From: DAITQM01 sp039794245
GTDB taxonomy: Bacteria; Pseudomonadota; Gammaproteobacteria; Xanthomonadales; Wenzhouxiangellaceae
NCBI GenBank assembly: GCA_039794245.1
Contig: JBDIVS010000011.1
Location: 33,378-97,377 of the forward strand
DNA: 64,000 nucleotides
Reading direction: 5' to 3'
The notes beneath the pieces are model-generated. The model was not told the origin of the DNA and made no database searches. It saw nothing but the letters and a program-made list of their open reading frames with translations. Shown here one piece after another: positions 27,137 to 36,482 of the stretch (its first letter is position 1; every line of letters starts with the position of its first letter). The translations under genes and the position numbers were made by a program.

Positions 27137-28797
27137 TGTCGAATACCAGAACCCTGCTGATCGCCATGCTGGCGCTGTTCGTGTTCATGTTGTGGAACGC
27201 CTGGCAGCAGGATTACCGGCAGCCCATGGCACCGCCTCCCCGGGTTGCCGGCGAGCCGGGCGCCGCGGCGCCGGTGGCCGACGTGCCACCGCCGCCGGTC
27301 GGCGAGGTGCCAAGTACGCCTGCCGAACCGCCGCGGCAAACAGTGGCGGCGAGTGCCGGCGAGGAGATCGTGGTGGAAAGCGATGTCCTGCGCCTCAAGA
27401 TCGATACTGCCGGCGGCACACTGATCGCCGCCGACCTTCTGGCCTATCCCGAATCAGTCGCCCGCGGCGCCCACCCGTTCCGCCTGTTGCGCCGCGACGA
27501 TGACGATTGGTTTATCGTCCAGTCGGGGTTGGTCAGCAACGACGTCGCGCTGCCCGACCATAACGCCCGCTTCACTGCCACCGCCGCAAGCTATACGCTG
27601 GACGACGGTGCCGGCACACTCCGCGTACCGCTCAGTTGGCAAGGCGACGGCATCAGAGTCGAAAAAGTGTTCATCGTGCGCCGCGGCGATTACCGCGTCA
27701 CGGTCGAGCAGACGGTGTACAACGAAAGCGACAACACTGTCAACGCCGCACGCTACACCCAGATGCAGCGTACGCTACGGGCGGCCGCCAACGGCGCCGG
27801 CTTCACCAACCCTTCGGCCTACAGCTATTTCGGGGCCGCGGTCTATGACCCGGAAGAAAAATTCATCAAACTGCCGTTCGACAAATTCCGCGAGCAACCT
27901 TTCTCGGCCAGCGTCAAGGGCGGCTGGATGGCGCTGATCCAGCATTACTTCGTCGCCGCCTGGCTGCCTGCAGCTGAGGCGGTTTTTCAATACCAGACCG
28001 AAGAGATCGGCACCGCCCCGGTACGTTACCTGATCCGTAATATCAGCACCAGCAGGGCGGTCCCGGTGCACGGCGCGGTGACCTTCGGCGATGCGATCTA
28101 CCTCGGCCCCAAGATCCAGGACCGCCTGGCAAAGATCGCCCCCGGTCTGGAACTGACGGTCGATTACGGGGTGATGACGGTGATCGCCAAACCGCTGTTC
28201 TGGCTGCTCGAACACATTCACTCGGCGGTCGGCAATTGGGGACTGGCGATCGTCGTTCTGACCTTGTTGATCAAACTGGGGTTTTTCAAACTTACCGAAG
28301 CGCAGTACCGTTCGATGGCCCGCATGCGCAAACTGCAACCGCGGATCGAGGCGCTGAAGGAGCGCTACGGGGATGACCGGCAGAAGATGAGCCAGGCGAT
28401 GATGGAGATGTACCGCACGGAAAAGGTCAATCCGCTGGGCGGCTGCCTGCCGATCGTGGTCCAGATTCCGGTGTTCATCGCGCTGTACTGGGTGCTGCTC
28501 GAAAGCGTCGAGTTGCGCCAGGCACCGTTTTTGGGCTGGATCCGCGATCTCAGCGCCCGCGACCCTTATTTCATATTGCCGGTCATCAACGGCCTGGCGA
28601 TGATTGCGACGCAGAAAATGACCCCGTCGCCGGGCATGGACCCGACACAGCGCAAGATCATGAGCGCCCTGCCGGTAGTTTTTTCGGTGATGTTCGCCTT
28701 TTTCCCAGCCGGGCTCGTGCTGTACTGGGCGACCAACGCGACGATCTCGCTCGCCCAGCAGTGGTACATCACACGCCGCATTGAACGCCAAGGCTAA
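27136..28797 (+). CDS. yidC: Membrane protein insertase YidC
   Basis: The 553-residue product has an N-terminal helix (TLLIAMLALFVFMLWNAW) and a proline-rich linker. The periplasmic beta-rich P1 domain spans ~80–330. The conserved five-helix insertase core follows, with NWGLAIVVLTLLIKLGFFKL, the coiled cytoplasmic loop MRKLQPRIEALKERYGDD and PLGGCLPIVVQIPVFIALYWVL. ATG 27136 overlaps the rnpA stop by one base. It inserts inner-membrane proteins, with or without SecYEG. Confidence 0.97.
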   Translation: MSNTRTLLIAMLALFVFMLWNAWQQDYRQPMAPPPRVAGEPGAAAPVADVPPPPVGEVPSTPAEPPRQTVAASAGEEIVVESDVLRLKIDTAGGTLIAADLLAYPESVARGAHPFRLLRRDDDDWFIVQSGLVSNDVALPDHNARFTATAASYTLDDGAGTLRVPLSWQGDGIRVEKVFIVRRGDYRVTVEQTVYNESDNTVNAARYTQMQRTLRAAANGAGFTNPSAYSYFGAAVYDPEEKFIKLPFDKFREQPFSASVKGGWMALIQHYFVAAWLPAAEAVFQYQTEEIGTAPVRYLIRNISTSRAVPVHGAVTFGDAIYLGPKIQDRLAKIAPGLELTVDYGVMTVIAKPLFWLLEHIHSAVGNWGLAIVVLTLLIKLGFFKLTEAQYRSMARMRKLQPRIEALKERYGDDRQKMSQAMMEMYRTEKVNPLGGCLPIVVQIPVFIALYWVLLESVELRQAPFLGWIRDLSARDPYFILPVINGLAMIATQKMTPSPGMDPTQRKIMSALPVVFSVMFAFFPAGLVLYWATNATISLAQQWYITRRIERQG

Positions 28798-30148
28798 AAC
28801 CCAACCCACCCGCTTCGACAGCGATACGATTGCCGCACCCGCCACGCCGCCGGGCCGCGGCGGCATCGGCATCGTCCGGGTCTCGGGCCCGGCCGTCAAA
28901 CAGATTCTGAAAGATTGGCTAAAGTATGAACTGCAACCGCGCCGCGCCCGGCTGTGCGCCCTCAGCGATGCGAACGGCGAAGTGCTCGACGAAGCGCTGG
29001 CACTGTATTTCCCGGCGCCGCACTCGTACACCGGCGAGGACGTGCTCGAAGTGCACGCCCACGGTAATCCGCTGCTGCTCGAACAGATCCTGGGCGCACT
29101 GGCCGAATTCGGCGTGCGCCGGGCGCGGCCGGGGGAATTCACCGAACGTGCCTTCCTGAACGGCCGGCTGGATCTGGCCCAGGCCGAGGCGGTCGCCGAT
29201 CTGATCGCGGCCGGCAGCACCCAGGCGGTGCGTGCCGCGCGGCGCAGCCTGCAAGGCGTATTCTCGGCAAGGGTCGGCGCCCTCCGCGAGGCGCTTGGCG
29301 CGTTACGCGTCGAGATCGAAGCGCATCTCGATTTCCCCGATGAGGATATCCCGGTGCCGGCCGTGCAGCGCTGGCGGGAGCAGCTTGCCGGACTGGAACA
29401 GCAACTCGCCGAGCTGCAACAGGCCGCCGCGCGTGGCCGGCGTCTGAACGACGGGCTCAAAATCGCGATCGCCGGGGCGCCGAACGTCGGCAAATCGAGC
29501 CTGCTCAATGCGCTCGTCGGGGACGATCGGGCGATCGTCAGCCCGCACCCGGGCACGACGCGTGATGTGCTGCGCGAAACGGTGGTCATCGCCGGCCAGG
29601 TGACGGAAATCAGCGATCTCGCCGGTCTGCGCGACAGCGCTGACGAAGTGGAAAGCGAAGGCATCCGCCGGGCGCGCGCCGAACTCGACCGTGCCGACCT
29701 GGTGATCTGGCTGGACGACTGCCGTAACCCGGATCGTGCCTTACCGGTTGATCTCGATCCGGGTGTTCCGGTCATCAGGGTCCACAACAAGATCGACCTC
29801 GAACCCAGCTCGGCCCGGCGGCCTGCCGGCGGTGACACCGGAGGTGCAATAAGGATCAGCGCCTTGTGTGGCGACGGCCTGGCGGCGCTGCGCGCGGTGC
29901 TCGTCGCAGCCGCAGGCCTGGACGGCGGCGACGGCGATTTCACGGCGCGCGCCCGCCACCTCGATCACCTCGGGCGGTGTGCGGTTGAACTGGCGCGGGC
30001 CGGAACCGTGCTGGCCTCCGGTGCCCCGCATGAGCTGCTTGCCGAGCACCTCAGACTGGCGGCCGACGAACTTGGGGCATTGACCGGCAAGGTGAGAAGC
30101 GATGACCTGCTCGGGCAGATCTTCAGCCGCTTTTGCATCGGTAAATAA
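28781..30148 (+). CDS. mnmE: tRNA U34 modification GTPase MnmE
   Basis: The 455-residue protein has an N-terminal folate-binding domain (DTIAAPATPPGRGGIGIVRVSG) and helical domains. The inserted G domain has P-loop GAPNVGKSSLLN (~230), DLAGLRD and NKID motifs. The C-terminal FCIGK supplies the modification cysteine. It starts at TTG 28781 inside the yidC end (17-bp overlap). Its partner mnmG is not in the window. Confidence 0.96.
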   Translation: MNAKAKTQPTRFDSDTIAAPATPPGRGGIGIVRVSGPAVKQILKDWLKYELQPRRARLCALSDANGEVLDEALALYFPAPHSYTGEDVLEVHAHGNPLLLEQILGALAEFGVRRARPGEFTERAFLNGRLDLAQAEAVADLIAAGSTQAVRAARRSLQGVFSARVGALREALGALRVEIEAHLDFPDEDIPVPAVQRWREQLAGLEQQLAELQQAAARGRRLNDGLKIAIAGAPNVGKSSLLNALVGDDRAIVSPHPGTTRDVLRETVVIAGQVTEISDLAGLRDSADEVESEGIRRARAELDRADLVIWLDDCRNPDRALPVDLDPGVPVIRVHNKIDLEPSSARRPAGGDTGGAIRISALCGDGLAALRAVLVAAAGLDGGDGDFTARARHLDHLGRCAVELARAGTVLASGAPHELLAEHLRLAADELGALTGKVRSDDLLGQIFSRFCIGK

Positions 30149-30222
30149 GGCGGGCTGCTCGAGGCTTTTACAAAGCGCCGTACAATCAGCACAATCCTCA
30201 TACCCAGACGCGGGACCGGGCG

Positions 30223-31122
30223 ATGATGAAATGGCTAAGGTCACAGAATAAACAAGGTCCGGAACTGAGACTCGGCGTCCGGGCGCTCGATTCGCGCCAT
30301 CTGCAGATTCTGAAAACGACGCTGGCCGTGTTGCGGCTGCCGGAGCAATGGCAGCTCGATCCCAGGGCCGACGAGGGTGTCGTGATCGTCGATATCGACG
30401 AGCGCGAAGGCCGGCAGGCGTGGCGGCAACTGGTCGAAAGCGGGCGGTTCTACCGGGTGATCCCACTGAGCGCAAACCGCAAGATGGTGCACGTCGGCCG
30501 CGGTCTGCTCAAACCGCTGCGCGCCGCCCACCTCGAGGAACTGCTGCGCGAGATCGGCCACGAACTGACCACGGCCAGACCGCCGGCCGCAACTGCGATC
30601 CCGATGCTCTGCGAGGCGATCCAGACCGGGGAGCACGACCGTTTCACCGTCCAGCTTCCGGCCGGGGATTGGTATTACATCGAACGCGACCGCAACCGGG
30701 TCTATGGCCACGGCGGTATCGAGCGCCTGGCCAATATGCTGTTCAAGCCGATCCACCAGATGGCCATCAAACCACTGGCGATACGCCCCGAAAGCCTGGG
30801 TGACGGCACCCGGCACGAAGAGTACTCGCTCTGTTTGTTGCTGTGGTCGGCGGCCCAACGCCTGCCGCTCGACGAAATACCGCCAAAGTTGCTGCTCGCT
30901 TCGCGTTACCGGCTGAGCGGCCAGTTGCCGTGGAAGAAACTGCCGCACCAACCGGAACAGCGGGCACTGGCCGAATATCTGCAAGGCGCCGGCGAGTCGG
31001 ATCTGATTGCTCTGGCGCTCGAAACCGGCATGGAGATCGAACGAGTGCTGCACTTTGTGCTCGGCGCCTGGCTGCTCGGCTGCCTGACACTGATTCGCCA
31101 GCCGTCCGGCGCCGTGGCGTAA
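30223..31122 (+). CDS. Conserved-looking protein of unknown function
   Basis: The 299-residue soluble protein has no signal or membrane segment. The first ~95 residues look like an alpha/beta unit with VVIVDIDEREGRQAW and RVIPLSANRK, faintly like a receiver domain but without a clear phosphoryl site. The remainder is mostly helical, with LPAGDWYYIERDRNRVYGH in the middle. I recognise no family. It starts at ATG 30223, 74 bp after mnmE, and ends before a strong hairpin (31141–31172). Codon and base use match its neighbours, suggesting a long-resident gene. Confidence 0.6.
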   Translation: MMKWLRSQNKQGPELRLGVRALDSRHLQILKTTLAVLRLPEQWQLDPRADEGVVIVDIDEREGRQAWRQLVESGRFYRVIPLSANRKMVHVGRGLLKPLRAAHLEELLREIGHELTTARPPAATAIPMLCEAIQTGEHDRFTVQLPAGDWYYIERDRNRVYGHGGIERLANMLFKPIHQMAIKPLAIRPESLGDGTRHEEYSLCLLLWSAAQRLPLDEIPPKLLLASRYRLSGQLPWKKLPHQPEQRALAEYLQGAGESDLIALALETGMEIERVLHFVLGAWLLGCLTLIRQPSGAVA

Positions 31123-31140
31123 TCAGTGGAGGTAGAAGTC

Positions 31141-31172
31141 GGCCGCCGGCGCAAGGGGCGGCGCCGGCGGCC
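31141..31172 (+). terminator. G+C-rich hairpin, possible terminator after the 30223 gene
   Basis: A perfect 12-bp stem (31141–31152 and 31161–31172) encloses an 8-nt loop, starting 19 bp past the stop. No T-run follows, so intrinsic termination is uncertain. Confidence 0.5.
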
Positions 31173-31330
31173 TCACCCTGCCAGAGAGGAGCTTGGGGGG
31201 GTAGGCAGGGGTACGATTAAGACCGCAAGCTGCTCGATGATCTTGCAAGTGATGTGAAATTTTAATGTTCGGGTGCCCTCGGGACAATCGCTGACGCCGG
31301 ATCGGACGCTCAGGATTATTTACGGGTTGC

Positions 31331-31375
31331 GGACGATCAGTATTTTTTTGAAAAAGATGGCGTTACTGATCGTCC
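31331..31375. repeat. 12-bp perfect inverted repeat
   Basis: GGACGATCAGTA (31331–31342) is repeated inverted as TACTGATCGTCC (31364–31375), with a 21-nt spacer containing a T-run and an A-run. It sits just upstream of the response-regulator remnant, in a 399-bp gap (31123–31521) that otherwise holds only the hairpin at 31141–31172. It could be an operator, hairpin or mobile-element scar. Confidence 0.55.
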
Positions 31376-31393
31376 CGCATCTGACGGGATTGG

Positions 31394-31537
31394 ATGAGTA
31401 GGGCGCTACAACGGCTGTTGATCGTCGATGACGATGAAGCTTTTGCCGCCGCGCCGGCCACCCGCCTTGAACGGCACGGAGCGGTGAAATCGGCTGCGGT
31501 CGATCTGGCAACGGGACAAACATGGCCGGGCGGATAG
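31394..31537 (+). pseudogene. Response-regulator receiver-domain remnant
   Basis: ATG 31394 opens a 47-codon frame whose first half is a receiver N-terminus: QRLLIVDDDEAFA, followed by TRLERHGA. This is the opening acidic motif of RegA/ActR-like regulators. After that the sequence is unrelated and stops at TAG 31537. The phosphoryl-accepting Asp, the rest of the receiver and the output domain are gone. Its 3' end overlaps the start of the acylase gene. Confidence 0.55.
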
Positions 31538-33909
31538 GGTTAAAAAAATTGCTGGTGGCGCTTTTGATCGCCGCGGTACTGGGTGGCGCCGCGCTGTGGG
31601 TGGTGTTGCGGCTCAGTTTACCGGTGCTCGACGGCGCTGTGGCATTGCCGGGCCTGGCAGCGGTGGTGACGGTCAGCCGCGATGCCGGCGGATATGCGAC
31701 GATCCAGGCGGCAAATGAACGGGATCTGGCCCGGGCGACAGGGTTTGTCCACGCCCAGGAGCGGTTCTTTCAGATGGATTTGCAGCGCCGTGCCGCCGCC
31801 GGCGAGCTGGCGGCGCTGTTCGGCGCAGCCGCGCTCGACTTCGACCTCGAGCGCCGCGCGCACCGCATGCGCTCCCGCGCTGAACGGCAGGTCCAGGGTC
31901 TCGATCCGGAAATCGGCGCCGCACTGGCGGCGTACGCCGCCGGCGTGAACCAGGGTCTCAAGGCGCTGGGTACCCGGCCTTTCGAATATCTGCTGCTCGA
32001 TGCCGAAGCGGAGCCGTGGACCGTCGAGGACTCGCTGCTCGTTGCGCTTGGCATGTATTTCACGTTGCAGGCCGATAGTGCCGAGCGCGAGCGCGAATTC
32101 GGCGCACTGGCCGCTTGTCTGCCCGCTGCCGCAGTGCATTTTCTGACCCCGGCCGGTGATCGCCACGATGCGCCGCTCTTCGGGGCGCCGTTCGACACGC
32201 CAAAGATCCCGGCCGCCGCCGCTTTCGATGCCCGGCAATTGCCGGTGCCGACAGGCCAGGCGGCAGAGCCGGAACCGCCGGCGGCGGCCGGCAGCAACAA
32301 CTGGGCCATTGCCGGGCGCCGCACCGCAAGCGGCGCGGCGCTGGTCGCCAACGATATGCACCTTGGGCTGAACCTGCCGCACCTGTGGTTCAAGGTCCGG
32401 ATGTCGATCGGCGATGGGCCGGACCGTGCAGCCTGGTCGGCCGCCGGCGTCAGCCTGCCGGGTCTGCCGTTCATCGTCGCCGGCAGCAATGGCGACATCG
32501 CCTGGGGCTTTACCAATGCGTACGGTGATTTCCTGGATCTGATCATCGTCGAGACCGACCCGGCGGACGACAACCGCTATCTGATTGCTGGTGGCAGCGA
32601 AGCGTTCACCGTGCATGAAGAGACGATCGCGGTCAACGGCGGCGCAACACAAACCCTCAAGGTGCGTGAGACCCGCTGGGGACCGGTGATCGATGAAGAC
32701 CACGCCGGGCGAGCGCTGGTCTGGCGCTGGGTGGCGCACGATGAGCGGGCGCTGGCCTTCGACGGCCTGTGGCAGATGGCCCAGGCCAAAGATGTAAAAA
32801 GCGCGATCCGCACGGCCAACAGTGCCGCGCTGCCGGCGCAAAACCTGATCGTCGGCGACCGGGATGGGTCGATCGGCTGGACCATCATCGGCCCGATCCC
32901 GTTGCGCAGCGGCGATTACGACAGTCGCTTTCCGGCGAGTTGGGCCGTTGCCGGCCGCGGCTGGCTGGGCTGGTTGCCGGCCGCGTCGTACCCGCGCCTG
33001 ATCGATCCGCCGGGCGGCATTTTATGGACCGCCAATGCCCGCGTCGCCACTGGCGAGACACTGGCCCTGCTCGGCGACGGCGGCTATCCGAGCGGCGAGC
33101 GGGCCGGGCAGATCCGGGATCGCCTGCACAAGCTGCACAGCGCGAACGAGCGCGAGATGCTCGCCATCCAGCTCGACGATGAAGCCCGGGGGCTGGTTGC
33201 CTGGCGCCGTTGGCTGCTCGGCGTGCTCGACCGGCAGGCCGTCGAACGGCATCCAAAGCGGGGGGTATTTCGCCGCCTGATCGCCGCCTGGAGTGGGCAC
33301 GCGGCGATCGACGATGCCGGCTATCGGTTGCTCCGCGAATACCGCGAGCGCTTGCGCCGCCGGGTGTTCGGCGATCTGACCGCCCATTGCCCGGGCCTGG
33401 TGAAAAGCCGCGGCCGCTGGCAATGGCGCGCCCCACTTAGGGCCCTGATTGTTGCCGAGCCGGGCAATTGGCTGCCACCGGGCGCGGCGTCGTGGCCCAC
33501 GCTGTATCTTGAGGAAGTCGATGGGCTGATTGCCGATGCCGAAGGCGCCGGCGGCACGCTCGAGGCTTATCGTTGGGGTGAACGCAACCGTCTCGATATG
33601 ACCCACCCGCTGGCCGATTCGATCCCGCTGGCCGGCCGCCGGCTGACGATGCCGGCTGTGGCATTACCCGGCGATCACGGCATGCCGCGCGTCCAGACGC
33701 CGCGTTTCGGCGCCTCCGAACGCTTCGCCGTCAGTCCCGGCCAGGAGCAAGCCGGCTATCTGCAAATGCCCGGCGGCAACAGCGGCCATCCCTTATCGCC
33801 GTATTTCGGCGCCGGCCACGACGATTGGGTCGCCGGCCGCCCGACGCCGTTTTTGCCCGGCCCGGATCGTTACCGCTTGCGGCTGGTGCCGGAAAACGGC
33901 GGGCCGTAA
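31522..33909 (+). CDS. Penicillin acylase family (Ntn-hydrolase) protein, exported
   Basis: The 795-residue precursor has an N-terminal membrane or signal helix (~9–28). The alpha-chain region carries GFVHAQERFFQMDLQRR. The autoprocessing site is G-S258-NNWAIAG, where Ser258 becomes the beta-chain N-terminal nucleophile. The beta chain has NDMHLGLNLPHLWF, SLPGLPFIVAGSNGDIAWGFTN and the C-terminal GNSGHPLSPYFGAGHDDW. Family members hydrolyse amides such as beta-lactam side chains or acyl-homoserine lactones; the natural substrate is not predictable. Start ATG 31522 lies within the receiver remnant, so its promoter may derive from that lost gene. Confidence 0.92.
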   Translation: MAGRIGLKKLLVALLIAAVLGGAALWVVLRLSLPVLDGAVALPGLAAVVTVSRDAGGYATIQAANERDLARATGFVHAQERFFQMDLQRRAAAGELAALFGAAALDFDLERRAHRMRSRAERQVQGLDPEIGAALAAYAAGVNQGLKALGTRPFEYLLLDAEAEPWTVEDSLLVALGMYFTLQADSAEREREFGALAACLPAAAVHFLTPAGDRHDAPLFGAPFDTPKIPAAAAFDARQLPVPTGQAAEPEPPAAAGSNNWAIAGRRTASGAALVANDMHLGLNLPHLWFKVRMSIGDGPDRAAWSAAGVSLPGLPFIVAGSNGDIAWGFTNAYGDFLDLIIVETDPADDNRYLIAGGSEAFTVHEETIAVNGGATQTLKVRETRWGPVIDEDHAGRALVWRWVAHDERALAFDGLWQMAQAKDVKSAIRTANSAALPAQNLIVGDRDGSIGWTIIGPIPLRSGDYDSRFPASWAVAGRGWLGWLPAASYPRLIDPPGGILWTANARVATGETLALLGDGGYPSGERAGQIRDRLHKLHSANEREMLAIQLDDEARGLVAWRRWLLGVLDRQAVERHPKRGVFRRLIAAWSGHAAIDDAGYRLLREYRERLRRRVFGDLTAHCPGLVKSRGRWQWRAPLRALIVAEPGNWLPPGAASWPTLYLEEVDGLIADAEGAGGTLEAYRWGERNRLDMTHPLADSIPLAGRRLTMPAVALPGDHGMPRVQTPRFGASERFAVSPGQEQAGYLQMPGGNSGHPLSPYFGAGHDDWVAGRPTPFLPGPDRYRLRLVPENGGP

Positions 33910-33932
33910 GGGCAAGCGGTCGCGAAGGAAAT

Positions 33933-34376
33933 TCAGCGCGCCTGTGATCCTGCCTTTTTTTTCAACCAGGACTCGGCCGCCGTCGGGTCGCCGTCCCATC
34001 CGTGAACCAGCAAAAATACGATCAGCGCCAGCCGGGTGAACGTGTGGCCGTCGATATCGAACAGCGGCTGCAGCAACGCATGACCGTAGGTCGTGACCAG
34101 CAGCAGAAGGCCGAGGACGTAAAGCACCGGCCGGATGCCCAGGCCGAGTATCAGCATCACACCGGCGGCCAGCTCGATCCAGGGGATCGCAACCCCCAAG
34201 GGCCACAGCCACCACTGCGGGATCCAGGTCTCAGCGAAGCTATCGATGAAATAGGTCTGAGCGTGGTTGTCTGGGCCCAGCTCGAACACCTTCCACCAAC
34301 CGGCCATCAGAAACAGCAAGCCGAGTATCCAGCGGGCGAGAAAGGCGGCAAAGACGTTTTGCGGGTGAATCATCAT
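33933..34376 (-). CDS. DoxX-family membrane protein
   Basis: The 147-residue protein has four hydrophobic helices and the DoxX pattern: an N-terminal RWILGLLFLMAGWWKVFELGP, then PWIELAAGVMLILGLGIRPV. The C-terminus is a short basic tail. DoxX relatives associate with quinone-linked redox or oxidative-stress functions; the precise role here is unknown. RBS GGAGAATA precedes ATG 34376. It is divergent from the glutathionyl-hydroquinone reductase gene, 61 bp apart. Confidence 0.82.
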   Translation of the reverse strand: MMIHPQNVFAAFLARWILGLLFLMAGWWKVFELGPDNHAQTYFIDSFAETWIPQWWLWPLGVAIPWIELAAGVMLILGLGIRPVLYVLGLLLLVTTYGHALLQPLFDIDGHTFTRLALIVFLLVHGWDGDPTAAESWLKKKAGSQAR

Positions 34377-34437
34377 TATTCTCCGGTAGCAAAGTGGCGT
34401 TTGGTACTATGCTGGAAAACAAACACGAGGCCGAACG

Positions 34438-35427
34438 ATGGGTCTTTTGATCGATGGCGTCTGGCACGACCGATGGTACGACACCGGCAAGACCGGAGGC
34501 CGTTTCGAGCGCGAGTCGAGCCGGTTCCGGAACTGGGTGACGCCCGGCGGCACTCCCGGCCCGAGCGGGGACGGCGGCTTCGCGGCCGAGGCGGGACGAT
34601 ACCACCTCTATGCCGCGGCGGCCTGCCCGTGGTCACACCGGGTGTTGATCCTGCGCCGCCTGAAGGGCCTGGAGCGGCAGATCGGACTGACCCTGGTCAA
34701 TCCGCTGATGGCCGGCGATGGCTGGACTTTCGCGCCCGGCCGGCGGGTCGATCCCGATCCGCTGCTCGGTGCCCGGTACCTGCACCAAATTTATACCGCC
34801 GCCGATCCGCACTACACCGGCCGGGTCACGGTACCGGTGCTGTGGGACAAAAAACAGCACACCATCGTCAGCAACGAATCGGCCGATTTGCTCGTGATGC
34901 TGAACAGTGCATTCGATCATTTGGGCGCCGCAGCGGTCGATTTCGATCCGCCGGAACTTCGCGAGCGATGCAGCGAAGTGGATGACTGGATCTACCGCGA
35001 TTTGAACAACGGCGTTTATCGTGCCGGTTTTGCAACCAGCCAGGCGGCCTACGAGGAAGCGGTGCTGGACGTGTTCGGTGCGCTCGACCGTGTCGAGCGA
35101 TTGCTCGGCGGGCAGCGCTATCTGACGGGCTCCAAGGTGACGTTGTCGGACTGGCGGTTGTTCGTGACCCTGTACCGTTTCGATGCGGTTTATTACAGCC
35201 ATTTCAAGTGCAACTTAAGGCGCCTGATCGACTACCCGGCACTGTGGTCATATACCCGGGCGCTTTATCAATGGCCGGGCGTTGCCGCAACCTGCGATCT
35301 TATCTCATGCAAGCTGCATTATCATCAAAGCCACCGGGCGCTCAATCCGGCGGGTATCGTGCCGCTCGGCCCGGCGCTCGATTTCACTGCGCCGCACGAC
35401 CGTGAGCGCCTGCCCGCGGCGGATTGA
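34438..35427 (+). CDS. yqjG: Glutathionyl-hydroquinone reductase (YqjG/ECM4 type)
   Basis: This 329-residue xi-class glutathione transferase relative has active-site Cys in AAACPWSHRVLILR (~62–75), where CPWS/A is diagnostic. VPVLWDKKQHTIVSNESADLL (glutathione binding) follows, and a C-terminal helical domain with VTLSDWRLFVTLYRFD. The enzyme reductively removes glutathione from glutathionyl-hydroquinones, guarding quinones. It is complete, with a normal start. Confidence 0.92.
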   Translation: MGLLIDGVWHDRWYDTGKTGGRFERESSRFRNWVTPGGTPGPSGDGGFAAEAGRYHLYAAAACPWSHRVLILRRLKGLERQIGLTLVNPLMAGDGWTFAPGRRVDPDPLLGARYLHQIYTAADPHYTGRVTVPVLWDKKQHTIVSNESADLLVMLNSAFDHLGAAAVDFDPPELRERCSEVDDWIYRDLNNGVYRAGFATSQAAYEEAVLDVFGALDRVERLLGGQRYLTGSKVTLSDWRLFVTLYRFDAVYYSHFKCNLRRLIDYPALWSYTRALYQWPGVAATCDLISCKLHYHQSHRALNPAGIVPLGPALDFTAPHDRERLPAAD

Positions 35428-35439
35428 ACCGCAGCGTCG

Positions 35440-36366
35440 ATGAACCTCGAGTTACACCGCCACCACGGACCTAAGCGCTACCACCGGGCGTTCGCGCTGG
35501 GTGTGTTGCTGAACAGTGCCTACGCGCTGGGCGAGTTCATCGCCGGCCTGTGGCTGCATTCGGTTGCGCTGATGGCCGATGCCGGACACAACTTGAGCGA
35601 TGTCGCGGCGCTGCTTTTGTCGTGGGGCGCCTTCCGCCTGGCCGAACGGGCGCCGTCGCGCCGGCACACCTACGGGTATCAGCGGCTGACGATCATCGCT
35701 GTATTGGTGAGCGGCGTGCTGCTGCTCGGCACAGTGGCGGTGATCGCCGTCGAAGCGATCGACCGCCTCAGCCATCCTGAGCCGCCGCCGGCGCTGCACA
35801 TCGTCTGGATCGCACTGACCGGAGTGGCGGTCAATATCGGCTCGGCCTGGCTGTTTCACGCCGGCAGCCGGCAAGATTTGAACCTGCGCGGCGCCTGGCT
35901 GCATCTTTTGGCTGATGCCGCGGTGTCGGCCGGTGTTGTCGCCGGCGCCTTGCTGCTGTACGCTACCGGCTGGGCCTTGATCGACCCGTTGCTCGGCCTA
36001 TTGATCGGCGGCAACATCCTCGCCGCGACCTGGGGCCTGCTCGGTGAAGGCGCCTCGCTGGCCGCCGATGCGGTGCCGCGCCACATCGATCCCAACGCGG
36101 TGCGCGAGTATCTCAACGCCCTGCCCGGCGTCACGGCCGTGCACGACCTGCACATCTGGCCGCTCAGCACGACCGAGACGGCGTTGACCGCCCACTTGGT
36201 GATGCCCGAAGCACCGGCCAGCGACCGTTTTTTTTACGACCTGGCCGGCGAGCTGAAATCACGTTTCACGATCGATCATCCGACGCTGCAGATCGAACGC
36301 GGCGACCTGGGGGGGCCACAGGCCGGGTGCGCCGGTGCCTGCGAAGTGCCGGCGGCAGGGCGCTAA
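35440..36366 (+). CDS. Cation diffusion facilitator (zinc/cadmium efflux, CzcD-like)
   Basis: The 308-residue transporter has six membrane helices. The metal-site motif MADAGHNLSDVAALLLSWG is in helix 2 and HLLADAAVSAGVV in helix 5 (H/D metal ligands). The cytoplasmic domain is ferredoxin-like, with LPGVTAVHDLHIWPLSTTETALTAHL. The tail carries Cys residues (AGCAGACE). It exports Zn2+ or similar ions by proton exchange. It starts 13 bp after yqjG and probably shares its transcript. Confidence 0.92.
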   Translation: MNLELHRHHGPKRYHRAFALGVLLNSAYALGEFIAGLWLHSVALMADAGHNLSDVAALLLSWGAFRLAERAPSRRHTYGYQRLTIIAVLVSGVLLLGTVAVIAVEAIDRLSHPEPPPALHIVWIALTGVAVNIGSAWLFHAGSRQDLNLRGAWLHLLADAAVSAGVVAGALLLYATGWALIDPLLGLLIGGNILAATWGLLGEGASLAADAVPRHIDPNAVREYLNALPGVTAVHDLHIWPLSTTETALTAHLVMPEAPASDRFFYDLAGELKSRFTIDHPTLQIERGDLGGPQAGCAGACEVPAAGR

Positions 36367-36482
36367 CGCCAGGGGCCTTCGATGGACGCTGCACGGCCGG
36401 CGGCCAGTGGGCGGTCCTGAACAGGGAAGTGGTGAAATTGATCGGATTTTGGTTATAATCCGGGACGGGGCCGGCGGGAATA

